Below are positions 21,596 to 32,784 of a stretch of 64,000 bases of DNA, piece after piece. Each line of letters opens with the position of its first letter. Position 1 is the stretch's first letter. Source of the stretch: Eleusine coracana subsp. coracana (Eukaryota; Streptophyta; Magnoliopsida; Poales; Poaceae); contig CM064425.1 in NCBI GenBank assembly GCA_032690845.1, forward strand, positions 38,218,240 to 38,282,239, given 5' to 3'. A program made the position numbers and the translations under genes. The notes below the pieces were generated by a model. It worked only from the letters and a program-made list of their open reading frames with translations. It had not been told where the DNA came from and made no database searches.

Positions 21596-24279
21596 AGACG
21601 CGTCCTCCAGCATGTTGTCCTCGTCCTCCAGTGCGCCCTCCTCGATATGCAGCATTCACCAAGAGGAGGGCTTGAAGAGAACCATGCTGCAGATCCCAGC
21701 GTTGTTCATAGCTCAACAGTTGGGAGTATAACTCATTTACTGTGATAGGTTCTGCCCGAGCCACAACTGCCAAGACTAGGGGATTATAGTCTTAGTCAAG
21801 ACCAGTGAGTATGTATGATACCAGATCTTCATCATCCATGTCATCACCGAGCGCCCCCATCTTTGCAAAATATTCAACAGCACTCATGTTGCCCTTCATT
21901 GTAGTAGCAAGCGTGATCCATGTGTTCACGGACCGTGCATGAGCAGTCCATCGTGCGTACGACGGATTGGGCGTTTTGGTCTTCTTGCCGTCTCCATCTG
22001 TGCCTTCTAGTTCTTTAGATGGAACATCAACATAACTGTAACGCTCAGGTATTATCCTACCTAGACGTTACTAATAAAATAGTAAAATACTACTAAGAAA
22101 ATAAATTACAAGAAATTTCGATAGAGTTTTTCCCGTACTCTCTAATATTCGTGGACTCACACATCACAAAAAAAAATACATAGTTCATATATGAAGCAAT
22201 AGTAAATCATCTCATCAACCACTTTAACGTAAATAACCCTCAACGATACCAAACTGACTCCATGTCAATTCTCAACAATATAATTTATTCAAGTCTAGTG
22301 AACTAAATAAATGTCTAGCAATTAAACATGTGAGTGCTCAAAATTCTCATGGCTAATCCCTTCCCATGCATGCTTCGATCATCGAATACCTAAAAACTAA
22401 ATAAACACAAGGCTGAGTAAAACACTCAGCAGGTACAACTCAGAATTGCAAGAATTACTCAATGAATGAAAGCCGGCATGAAAGGATTAGAAGAGTAATA
22501 AACTCCAGAATAGTGAAATAGTAGTTTTTGTCTGAAACGGACGTCACCTGAACACTTTCTTTACATTTACCAGTAAAGTCGAATAAGTGGGGCCAGCACT
22601 TATTCATAAAAACCTAAATATAAGAACCAACTTGCAGAACCAATGTTTTCACGAAACACCGGCACTTGAATGTATTAAGTAAATGACATGAACTTGAATA
22701 TCCAACTGAAATCAAGAATAACCACATAACTAAAAATTATTATGTTCGTAGGAATGAACAAAAGGAAACAACAATCATATCCCGTCACAATAAAGTTTGT
22801 CATTACACTTGTCTTAACTAAGTTCGTTGAACACCCACAGAGACTCTCTTAGACATCAGAACCGTCCAAGCCTGAATAATGAATACTACGCTTAGAAAAG
22901 ATTCTACTAACCCACATAACCATCATCTCTGTAATTTAAGAAAATAACTACAAACACAACTTCTTCCTAATCTCACAATATTGCTAAGATTCAGACCAAA
23001 CCTAATATTTTTATCATAACTTTTGATTTACTTAACCAATTGATGCAAACAAATACACTATGAGCACCTACAGAAAATTTCACACAACTAATATTCTGAC
23101 TCGATTCGCTACTTCGTCATAAAAATTAGTCCAAATGTACATAACAGATAACTGTCCAAATTCAGAAAACCTATACAGCAACACTAATTTAGTGGTTCAT
23201 GCCCAAGCGCTTCATCCAAATCCAGTAAGACCAAACCCATTAAAAAGATAAAATCATTCCCTAATTTTTGTTTTGAGACCATAATCCAATTCAAAAATAT
23301 CAGTTTCAAAAATAGTAGCACAATATACGCCTCAGACTATAATTTTCGGAAATCCAGAGGCTATATCCTGGAATTAAAGGCATCTACTATTTTTCACGGA
23401 CTAACTGGAGTGATGCTCATGATAGTAACCTGAATTTAAAGTGGATCCAATGATTCCTGTAAGGGCTCCACTAATTCCTTCTCTTCGCTCCTTGCTTGTC
23501 TCTTCTCTCCTGCTCTCAACAGGAAGCAAGGTAGCAAATAAGCAGCAGCAGGCCACGACCATAAAAAAAAACAGCAGGCACCAGCAGCGGGAGACACCAA
23601 TGTTGCACAATCGATTGGTAACCTACCTGCTCGTATCCTTTCTTGTGATTGCTCTGCTCAAGCCACCAACGCAGGAAGCAGTAGCAGTAAAAAAAAAAAA
23701 CAGGTGCACGTGAAGGCAACTTGTGGCTTCTACTATGACGGAGCAGCAACTTCGCCGGCGGTGATTGCAAGGAAAATCAGATCGAAAAAAAAAAACAAAA
23801 AGGAACCGACCAGGAGGCGGTGTGGATAGGGAACAGGGTGGAGGCGGTGCTTTGGGAGGAAGAAGCTATGTGGAGAGCATTTTAGGTAAATAAAGACAAA
23901 TAGGTTAAAATCAACGGCTCAAACAACTTCGCACGTCTCAATTTGATCCGTTATTCAAATTAAATATATGAGTAGTTAAACGGATATGTTTCGACAAGAT
24001 CTACGTATCTATGGTTTCGGATCGTCCATCCGACAATCGGTTTTAAAAATCAATTTTTTGATCAACCTCTAATTTTATCTATATAAACTCAATTATTATT
24101 ATTATTATTCGAATAACTGGGATATTACAATAACCATCAAGGTAGCCCTCAAGTTGAGCTCCCTGAATAACAGGAAGTACCTATGCCTTCCACATCAGGT
24201 AGTTGTTCTTCGACAACTTCTCTCTGACGAGGCCAACAGCGAGTTGATTCATCATCAGGTTGGAGGAAGAACTCGCCAT
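21596..24279 (-). pseudogene. Copia Gag fragment, interrupted and truncated
   Basis: The Met codon is at 24279-24277. The first ~50 codons (24279-24130) contain LVREKLSKNNYLMWKA, typical of Copia Gag N-termini, followed by an in-frame TAG. After the inserted LTR, reading continues in the same frame from 22036 with VDVPSKELEG, then ARWTAHARSVNTWITLAT, then ITVNELYSQLLSYEQR, and ends in a Gly/Arg-rich stretch near 21600, where a zinc knuckle would normally follow. Besides the insertion there is at least one more stop near 21795. It is non-functional. Confidence 0.8.
22037..24129. mobile_element. Solo LTR (2093 bp) inserted in Copia gag, 5-bp target duplication
   Basis: The ends are TGTAAC...TTACA with TG/CA termini and a short terminal inverted repeat. 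The 5 bp ataac flanks it on both sides (22032-22036 and 24130-24134), and gag is continuous once one copy is removed. There are no internal primer site, polypurine tract or coding domains, so it is best explained as a solo LTR left by LTR-LTR recombination. Length suits a long-LTR Gypsy family, but the orientation and family are not determined. AAT/AATA-rich DNA and a short (ATT)n run lie near the upper end. Confidence 0.72.
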
Positions 24280-24310
24280 GGAATTGGATCAAGATTGGTT
24301 GAGGAGAAGG

Positions 24311-24324
24311 GGCTCTGGTTACCA
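24311..24324 (-). other. Primer-binding-like site of the truncated Copia element
   Basis: The minus strand reads TGGTAACCAGAGCC, a variant of the tRNA-Met-type site, directly adjoining the LTR start at 24325. Confidence 0.7.
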
Positions 24325-24836
24325 TGTAAAAACAACAAATCGGTTTTGGTTTAACGTGCAACTCGTCCTTGCACGGGTTCGTGTTATATACTCGGCAATG
24401 CCAAATCCAATTACAATACAAGTCATTATGTGCCTTGATTACCAAGAAAACTATTCTATCTCTATATTAGAGTCAGAGTCAGCTACAACTAATATTATAC
24501 CTCTTACAGCCGCATGCTGCCATGATTCTAGTTATGTTGTACTAGCTGCGCACCACCATCGCTGAGCTATAGTTGAATCATCCTGCACCACCTATTCATT
24601 TTCAGTCCGACGAACAAAATATCTTCCTTAATCAGAGACTACTCGTGGTTGAATTCAAGGACAATATTATTCATTCTTAATTGTGAGAGAATAAATATGT
24701 ATAATGGTTGGGATATATTATAATGAGACTCCCGGTTGGTATATATAAGAGTAGAAGACTTGGAGGGCAAGGCATCTCCGAAGGTACATATGAAAATTCT
24801 AGATACATAATCTAAACTACCAAATATACTCTAACA
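24325..24836 (-). repeat. 5' LTR of the truncated Copia element
   Basis: On the plus strand it runs from tgtaaaaacaac to atactctaaca, so in element orientation it starts TGTTAGAGTAT, a usual Copia start. A TATA-like run (tatatata) occurs near 24741-24748. There is no partner LTR in the window. Confidence 0.65.
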
Positions 24837-24849
24837 TTAATCAGAATAA

Positions 24850-25062
24850 TTAACATCAGGTATTGATCCAATAACTAATTTTGTCTTATATTATAAAATA
24901 AAAACTAATTATTAGAAGTCTAACACTTTGACCATATTATCCTCAATCTGATAAACTACTAGCCAGTAGTTTTAGATTTTTTATATCGGATCTCTACCGT
25001 TAGATCAAACTATTGACTAATAGTTTTCTAAAACTACTGACTAGTAGTTAGTAAAACTTCTC
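24850..25062 (-). mobile_element. Truncated copy of the hAT-type MITE found at 27157
   Basis: The minus strand from 25062 downward (GAGAAGTTTTACT, then AGTAGTTTT, AAAACTATT, CAATAGTTTGATC) parallels the left half of the 27157-27547 MITE through ACTACTGG and TAGTTTATCAG. The other terminal repeat is not visible, so the lower boundary is approximate. Confidence 0.6.
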
Positions 25063-26871
25063 AACCAATAAGCGTTCCTGTAGATCATCTGAAAATCCTG
25101 CCAATAAATTCATATGCAAACAGAGGAAACAAACAAGAGATGGAGATTAAAAAAAAACGACATCAAACCTCTAGTTTTTCTTCTAGGAAGTCTTCACTCT
25201 TGTTCAGAACAGATCACTTTGATGAGAAGTTGTCTCATGTAGACCGGCCAAGTGTTCGAGTTCATTTGACCGGCACTGCCCAGCGCACACGGCAACAACT
25301 GGAATAGAAAACAGAGAACCACTACCCGGAAATTTCGACGAAGACCGAAGGCAGTTACATTACATGTCCAAAACCGAAGACTGGAGGACGAGCACAAACG
25401 AGTCATTTCCGCGAGCGCAACCTGACAACAATTGTTCCACCCAAAACGGGCCAAATCTCTTACGCTCTCCTGCATGGTCTCACACGGGGAGTATTTTCTT
25501 GAACTCAAAATATTGTGGACAACAATTTGGAGGGAGTATTTACTTTCAACGTTTACAACTTTGTAAAACTTATATATAATCATAAATTACTTGAATGGAT
25601 GTTAGAAGCAACCATACAGTATTTGTTTTGTGTATCGGTGGTGTTCGTACCATTCAAACTAGTAAGTTGGCCCGCGCAGGGCGGCTAGTATCAATAAGCT
25701 AATAATTATAATTAATATATATTATACCATCTTAAAATATTTTATTAACTTATTATTCTGTTGTCATCGCTATTTTTTCTTTTGCTACTATTTTTATGCA
25801 TTATTATTTGGGTAATAAAGTATTGAATAATTTATGAAACTATATATGGATTAGAATAATGCTATATCTTTATTGGCTTTTTTTCAAAATAATGAACATG
25901 TCTCAAATTCTTCATTAATTATAAAGTGAAATTGCCTTCTAAATTACGTTGTTGAGATAGTTGTTTTGAAAGAAAATTACATTGCTCACAATTACAAATC
26001 ATATTTTAGCATAATAGAGAAGTATGTATATTTATTACCCATTCACAACTAGGAATCACAACTAAATGATACAAAGTGTGTTGTGCGTTCTCTTGTGAAA
26101 CCTAACTGTATAAGGGAATTTAACTCTCCACGTCGTTGTTTATGCTGCCGGGCTAAAGAATTTTGGTTGCTGATTCAAGTGGTATTGCTATTACTAGAGC
26201 TGCTAGTAATATATGAAGTTTCTATGACAGCGTGAAGCAACGGGTTGTCCAAACCGATGCTCTAGCTGCTTGCTCATTTGTTGTAATTATTTAAAACCAT
26301 GTGTTTGATTATCACCAACTGAATCATGAAACACTTATGGCTACTCGTTTCACTACTGCAGCCATGAATGGTGAGAACAGGAACAGCAGATCAAGGTCTT
26401 ACCCATGCATGATGAGAACAGTGGACAAAGATGTTATTGAGCAAAGGAGCACTCACTTGTTCATGATCTATTATAATTAGATTCTTTCTCTCCGACGTAT
26501 CTTCTTCTGAGCTGTTTAATGTTTTCCTTTTAAAGTAAATCATGACACCTGAGCGGCCCATCACCTGTGCCGTCAGTGACCTCAGTGATTCTCATCGGCA
26601 GCAAAGATTAGAAATCTTAGGGATTCGTTGCAGAGCATTAATGCACTAAGGGTCTGTCATGTATTGGCTCATCTTCACACGTACTTGTTACTCGCGAAGG
26701 ACCATCACAGCATTTTGCCTTTTTGAAGGAGGACGTGAAAAATCTAGGGATGGTTCCCTGCGTTTTTATTTTGCAGCCACTCAGTGTTTCCCTTCTTTAT
26801 CAGCTAAATATGTGTATTTTATTAGCTTCAGAAATTATACAGGTGCGTGATATTCACATTATCCCTATAAC
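25063..26871. other. Unassigned AT-rich intergenic DNA
   Basis: No gene, LTR or clear inverted repeat is supported. A short palindromic GC-rich stretch at about 25672-25688 (gcccgcgcagggc followed by ggCTAGT) resembles a Helitron 3' end but no matching 5' end was found. The short frames here have no recognisable domains. Confidence 0.4.
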
Positions 26872-27156
26872 TTCCACCTTCCTCGCTTAAGTCAAACTCT
26901 TAATTTGGTATAGTCCTAATACATCTTGATTACTTTAAGGGTAAGATGGATAATTTTTAAATATGTATTGGGATATTATAAGCTAATATTTTTATAATAA
27001 TAATGATGGATAATTTTTCTTTCTTGTTTGTATGATCTTCCAACTTCCTCGCCTAAGTCAAACTCTTAATTTGGTATAGTCCTAATAAATTGTTACTTTA
27101 AGGGTAAGGTGGGTAATTTTAAAAATATGTATAGGGGGTATTATTGAATAATATTT
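26872..27156. repeat. Direct duplication of ~120-130 bp, second copy carrying a MITE
   Basis: The block cttcca(c/a)cttcctcgc(t/c)taagtc... occurs at about 26872-27000 and again from 27038. Both copies share aattt-ggtatagtcctaata and the tttaagggtaag region. The second copy continues into taatattt and is there interrupted by the hAT MITE, after which similarity to the first copy resumes (27548 on). Confidence 0.8.
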
Positions 27157-27547
27157 GAGGAGTCTTACTGTCCAAAATATTGGTCATTAGTTTTGAAAAA
27201 CTATTGGCCAATAGTTTGATCCAATGGTTTAGATTCGATAATCTAAACACATAACTACTGGCCAATAGTTTATCAGTTTTAGGGTAATATTGGAAAAATA
27301 TTATTTCTAGATTTATAATAATTATTTTATATTCTCATGAATAAAAATAAATTAGTAATATGATTAATAATTGATGTTTTATTTTTTAAAAGATTAACTA
27401 ACATTTTAATAATTCGGTAGGGTTAGATTTCTATTATAAAATAAATATAAAATCATTTATAATGGTATAATTATAAAATTACCCTCAAACTATTGGTCAA
27501 TAGTTTCTCAAAACTAATGACCAATATTTTAAAGAGCAAAATCCCTC
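27157..27547. mobile_element. hAT-type MITE with 8-bp target duplication
   Basis: This 391-bp element has terminal inverted repeats of about 60 bp (27157-27217 against 27487-27547). The 44-bp inner part is nearly perfect, built on AAAATATTGGTCATTAG. The outer part starts GAGG. The 8-bp taatattt flanks it at 27149-27156 and 27548-27555, the length used by hAT transposases. There is no coding capacity. A related uninterrupted sequence lies at about 26980-27010. Confidence 0.88.
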
Positions 27548-27839
27548 TAATATTTTCATAATGAAAGTGGTGAGTTTTTTAATAATTAACATGATAATTT
27601 CTAGGTTTTGAGAGTAAACGTGATAACTTCTTTTGTGATCAAATATCTGAAACCAATGAGTTCCAGGAAAGCGCCAACCACACAAGTCATTTTCCTTGCA
27701 ATAAATTTTAATCTCTTCGCAGACTGCCCACAATGTTGACTTTAGCACTGAACCAGGACATTCTGAACGATGGGATAAATGAAGCAGAAGCATGACACAC
27801 TGAAGTATCTCAATCTCAAAGAGTCCTCCCAGATCTACC

Positions 27840-29411
27840 ATGGCGGATACCATCATCACCGCTGCCATTGGCGATGCGGTCAGTAGAGTAATTTCTCTTC
27901 TCCTTGGGCACTTCAATCAACAACAGAGCAGTGAGGCCAAGCTAGCCACGGTTTGCCACATGCTAATCAGGATCCACAGCGTTGTCGAAGAAGCCAAAGA
28001 GCGGCAGATCCACAACCACGGCACCTTGCAGTGGCTCTCGGAGCTTATTGATGCCGAGTACCAGGGTCGTTACCTGCTAGACACCATAGAGTGTGACAAG
28101 AACAACGAACAACATCAACATGGTAAAGTTTCCTATGTTTCTACCACGTCCTTGTTCAATCCATCAAAGCGTGTGCGGGTTGGGGAGAGCACTATGAGGA
28201 GATTATTGCCCTGGCACCATGATTTTGATGTTTATGAGATTGATAGGGTGCATGAGAGGTTGCGGGACATGTCTAGTGATCTCAGGGAGTTCATCATGTT
28301 ACTGCAAAGCTGCCAGCAAATTAGCCGGCCTCTAGTTACAAGCATATTCCGAGATGGTCAGATGTTCGGTCGACATGTTGAGAAGGAGAGAATAATCAAC
28401 TTCTTGCTCCACACCAGAGGTGGTTCAACAGGCAAAGTGGAAGTATTGCCTATTATTGGTGACGACGGGACTGGGAAGACAACCTTGGTTCAGCATGCTT
28501 GCGATGATGCTAGGGTGCGCAGACACTTTGCGGTGATCATGCTCTGTTGTACCTACACGATCACGGCAGACAGAGGAACTCCTGTTCTACGATCGAAACT
28601 TAGTATTGGTGATGGTGGAATAAATCTAAATGACCCAATGCAGTTATTCAAGGGTCAGCTCGGGGACAAGAAGTTTTTGATGGTATTTGAGGACGTTGAC
28701 ATGAAAAAGATGCAGATGCTAGAAGGGCTCTTGCCAAGCATGGGATGGAGCAAAGAGGGGAGCAAAGTAATCATAACAACAAATAATCGACATGTAGGGG
28801 CCTTAGGAACAGTGGAGCCCATAACACTGAAAGTGTTTCCTTTCCCGGAGTAATGGTTCTTCTTCAAAGCTCACGCATTTGCAGGCAGAGTTGTAGAGGA
28901 GAACCTACGGCTTGTTTCGGCAGGTAAATCTATAGCAAGGAAGCTGAATGGGTCATTCTTTGGTTTAAAGATCGTAGGAGCAGTGCTCAGGGATCAATCA
29001 GATCCCAAGTTCTGGGACATGGTCTTGAGAAACGTTGCCGGCCTATCTCTGCTAGGTGATGCTATTGCTCATGTATGGGATTTAGCTGACAACTTGCTGC
29101 CAGGTCACGTGGAGATGTGCAAAATGATTGTTTCTAGGAGCCCCATTCCTTATCAAACTACAGACTTGGTCAGCCTGCAAGACCTTTGCAGAGCTGATCC
29201 TCATCCCAGCGAATTTACTTGTTGGGCAGACAGCACCCGATTTGAAAAGGTGTTGTTGTGCAAGTCGGTGTTCCCATTCCATAATTCTTATCACATTGCT
29301 CGTTGCGTTTGCACCTGTGCTGCAGCCTCATCAAACTGTTATGTAAAAAGGTTGCATAACGTGGGAAGGCAGACGTTGTCTCTAAATCGATCTTTGTGTT
29401 CTTTGGTATAA
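27840..29411 (+). pseudogene. NB-ARC (CC-NB) resistance-gene relative broken by one in-frame stop
   Basis: From the ATG at 27840 there are 337 codons, then TAA at 28851-28853; the same frame stays open to 29411, 523 sense positions in all apart from the stop. Residues ~1-80 resemble the Rx-type coiled-coil N-terminus of grass NLRs. A P-loop GDDGTGKTT is at 207-215, a kinase-2-like KKFLMVFEDVD at 277-287 and a GSKVIITTNN RNBS-B-like motif at 307-316. The stop replaces a residue just before WFFFKAHAF, where relatives have Y. No MHD motif or LRR is visible; some grass relatives of this type also lack LRRs. Kinase-2 has F-E-D-V-D where D-D-V-W is usual. Such proteins act in pathogen sensing, but this copy would give only a truncated NB fragment. 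Confidence 0.82.
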
Positions 29412-29509
29412 AGTAACGTTCAGTGTTCAAAATTTTACACTTTCCATGTAGTCCACTTTTTATCATATTATTTATTACTTCATTATTTCCCATGTGTATT
29501 GTTATCTAT

Positions 29510-29779
29510 GTAGTGTTGCTCATTGGCAACCTATAGGTTGGGGTTCGACCGCCATTTCTCACAAAAAAAATTCCCTCGTTTGTTGTCATGTCAAAGCACA
29601 TGATAGAGCCGACCCCGTACTCACAGGGTAAAGAGTCGGTCCATACTCACAGGGTGACAGTTCCCTATATAAGGGTGGAGCAGGGTTCATAAATTTTCTC
29701 GGTTTATGTAAGAAGATCCTTCTTCTTAATACAATGCCATTAGGGCAGTCTTATCCCAACAGGTCGAGGTTTTTTTATG
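29510..29779 (+). mobile_element. SINE with 17-bp target-site duplication
   Basis: The 17-bp string tgtgtattgttatctat flanks it exactly at 29493-29509 and 29780-29796. Near the start there is a degenerate Pol III A box (TTGCTCATTGG) and a good B box (GGTTCGACCGCC), as in tRNA-derived SINEs. The body ends ctt-cttcttaatacaatgcc...caggtcgag followed by a T-rich tail. A second copy of the family lies at 31323-31608 in the opposite orientation. It carries no protein and would depend on a LINE for movement. Confidence 0.85.
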
Positions 29780-29796
29780 TGTGTATTGTTATCTAT

Positions 29797-31306
29797 TGTA
29801 CTCTAAAAATTTTAGCAGACATGTATGCTCAAAGGCCCTGAAGTAAGACACTTCTTTTACTTCAGTGAAGACGTGTGCATTTCACATGAGAATTGAATTG
29901 TGATATATCTGCTACTCCACCAATGCTCTCAAGATCTTTTAGAGAGCCAAGGAAATTCATGGAGGGACAACCATATAAATGTCATGTTAGCACAATTTAA
30001 GATGGAACAGGGCAGCAAAGTTGAGAAAAAGAATAACTGAAAAAGCAGGTCGAAAGTTGTTTGCCAGATCTTAGAAAAAAAAATACAGACACATATACGC
30101 AAGTTATCGCCTGCAACAAAAGAACAACCAACAGTAAATTCTTTATCTGCCTGTTCAAGGAAGTATTACGTTTCACAACCATCTCCATCTTCACCCTTGG
30201 AATCTTCCCCGGCTAAGTACTTCACTAGATGGTGAACTTGTAAGATCAGTTGCGAGGGAGTTGCATCAGTCAGATATGTCGACGCACCGTGTGAAAGTTG
30301 ATTAGCTTAGATCGTGCAAACTACATACAGTGAATGCAAAACAAAAATTGATCAGCAACGCCAAAAGCTTCATCAATGACAAAACCGTGACACCTAGCCA
30401 AACAAAGGCAGCAACAGGATCACCGTTGTACCAATGTGATTTTTTTTTAATGAAGTTGTACCAATATGATGGCAAAAGGATATGACAGAAAGAAATTATG
30501 TGGCAGCATCTTGCCATCATATGATCCATTGTTTGACGCACCGAGCAATTTCTGACAAATGTTACTTGATAAGTGCACCGGTAGAGCTCTTTTAAAAAAT
30601 GGCTCGAATCTGAAAGCCTGAGTAATTCAATAAACCAGTATTAATAACGAATTAGGCTGGCTCTGCCTCAATTGCCGTCGTTCCCAGCGTGAAGAGAGGA
30701 ACTGCTATTCTCCATGTGACAAAGGGCACAACTGTTGGGAATTTGACTGTCAGAAACGATCTTAGCAAACCTTATGAACCAAAAACTGCATGCGCTCCAG
30801 AGTTGTCTCTGAATTGGCCGTTTTTCACCATTGGTTGTGAACGAATCAGCCGCTTTTGCAAGGAAGAGAGAGAAGCTCCGTAGGACCAATCCTTAGATAA
30901 TCAATTAAATTATTTCAAAAACTATAAGTGTGCTTTAAGATTCGTGCTCCTTTTGGAAAGGGCTCCACCGGAGCACTTTTCATGTTACATACCAAGAGCC
31001 AACGTTGGGGACTCTGCTTTCCCCTGGCCTCTACAACCCCACTTCTTATCTTCTGTCATGGTTAAACTTCTCAGAGGAAGATCAAGTGCTAGCAATGATT
31101 CCAAACGGTCTACAAACTTTGTAAACGATCTCCAGTTGACAACAGTATAGACTTTGTAACTAACAATCGTTGCTTCAAATTCACTAAGGTATACAGCCAA
31201 TGCAATGTTTTCTAATGTTCCTTGTTTCCATATTACCTTTAATAATAGGTATTAAGGGCAAACTTTAATTGTGATTTGGGGAAATGATAATTATTTTCTT
31301 ATATCT
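29797..31306. other. Unassigned intergenic DNA between the two SINEs
   Basis: There are no recognisable gene, LTR or MITE. The frames at 30668-30889 (minus) and 30689-30883 (plus) overlap antisense, have no known domain and are treated as chance. Confidence 0.4.
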
Positions 31307-31322
31307 AATGGCTAATGGGACA

Positions 31323-31608
31323 AAAAAAACTCAACCTATGGGGTGTAAGACAGCCCCCGAGCATTTTTTTTTAAAAAGAAGAGATCTTCTCATGCAAGTC
31401 GAGAAAACCTCCGAACCCTTGCCCCACCCTTACATAGCGGCACCGTGGTTCGTGTGAGACGATCATAACCTGGGCCGAGTCTTAGATCTATGCTTTAGTG
31501 TGGTGACAAGCGAGGGGATTTTTTTACCCCAAATCATAAATTCGCTCCCCTGGAAACTTAGACGTACTACTAAGCCACCTCCACCACTAGGTTGAAGGAC
31601 GGTTTTGC
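31323..31608 (-). mobile_element. SINE, minus strand, 16-bp target-site duplication
   Basis: The flanks are 31307-31322 and 31609-31624, 16 bp matching at 15 positions (aatggctaa(t/a)gggaca). On the minus strand it has an A-box-like TGGCTTAGTAGT near the start, a degraded B box, a body containing AAAAAAATCCCCTCG and CTCACACGAACC, and an end GGGGGCTGTCTTACACC followed by a T-rich tail. It is the same family as 29510-29779; the two copies differ by an internal segment around 29610-29650. Confidence 0.84.
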
Positions 31609-31624
31609 AATGGCTAAAGGGACA

Positions 31625-32193
31625 GAGGAGATCCTTTTTTGCATGACAACTTGATAGTTTATTTTTGGACACAAAACCTAATGACTTATTGTGAAGGTAC
31701 ATCAAGAAAAGTCTGTTAATATGGAGCAAACATTATAGGTATCCAACCTACAGATAAAAGGATTTTAAGCTTCCAATCATATTCTCTTACTCAGACAGTT
31801 CTAACCTGCAGCCCACAAATAATATAATAAAACCTTTTTCATGCTCTTCTTTTCTTTCTTGTATAGCTTCAGATAGAGATGAAAATACAGATTGTATTTA
31901 AACGAGTAGCACATCGTGTATAGGAATAGGCCAAAGCCAAGGGCGCCTTGTAAAATGGACACAAAGAGCTTGCAATGCTGTCTTCCATTGAAAAACTGGT
32001 GGGTGTTTTGTAAATTTTACTTCAACAAAAGATTTTTTGTGACGTCTTTGCACAGCAACAAACTAAAAGTCTGTGATAAATACCTTAAGTGCTTTTCGCA
32101 TATACATCTTTAAAAATACATCAGTATAACATTTTCATGTATGTCTTGTACGAACTACACTTGGACCTAATCAGCAAAGAAGCATGTGAATTG
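31625..32193. other. Unassigned intergenic DNA
   Basis: No gene or repeat boundary was recognised between the SINE and the next LTR. Confidence 0.4.
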
Positions 32194-32370
32194 TGTTAAA
32201 ATAAAGGGACACATGATTTAGTCGAATCACTGTAGAGTTTACAATTTATACCCAGAAGGGACCAATGGACGCGTCCGTTAAGACACGTATGAACACATAC
32301 ATAACTTAACCATTAAGTTTCCTAATATGAACACAAGTATCAACTTGATCATCAAGTTTTCTTCTTAACA
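32194..32370 (-). repeat. 3' LTR of the decayed Copia element
   Basis: 177 bp, matching 39839-40034 across tatagagtttacaattta, aacttaaccattaagttt and tcaacttgatcatcaag, but lacking about 20 bp near the start. Confidence 0.85.
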
Positions 32371-32784
32371 CTTCCCCATGATCAGCTGATCTATGGTGAA
32401 CTCCTTCAGTGTAACATCATGTATCAGCTCCTCTAAAAACCCAATGGGAAAAATGGGAAGATATTGTCTGATATAATATGTTGTGTAAAACTCCTAAAAC
32501 CCAGTGGAAAAAAGGAGAAATTTGTCACATCATACTCTATGTCTCTTATAACCACTGTATAAAAATCTCTATGGGGAAAAGTTCAGTGATATGACATATA
32601 GCTCGTATATACATTGCCTTATTAAAATCTAGTATGAGAAAACTTCTTCTGAGCAAAACTCATATAGGAAAAAGAGTACAATATAATGCTCTTTAGGTTA
32701 TATTCTTCAGAGAGATTCTCCCCCTGATCCTTGCAACTCTCTAAGTCATCGCATACCGATGCCATGTACATATTTTAAAATGTT

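Larger units (their letters stand above)
21596..24836 (-). mobile_element. Truncated Copia element (5' LTR, primer site, gag) split by a solo LTR
   Basis: In minus orientation the element has a 512-bp 5' LTR (24836-24325), a primer-like site at 24324-24311, and gag from 24279 down to about 21596. All of pol and the 3' LTR are missing. An unrelated 2093-bp insertion (22037-24129) with a 5-bp duplication interrupts gag. Sequence left of about 21596 has no Copia similarity that I can see, so this edge is a truncation. Confidence 0.78.
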
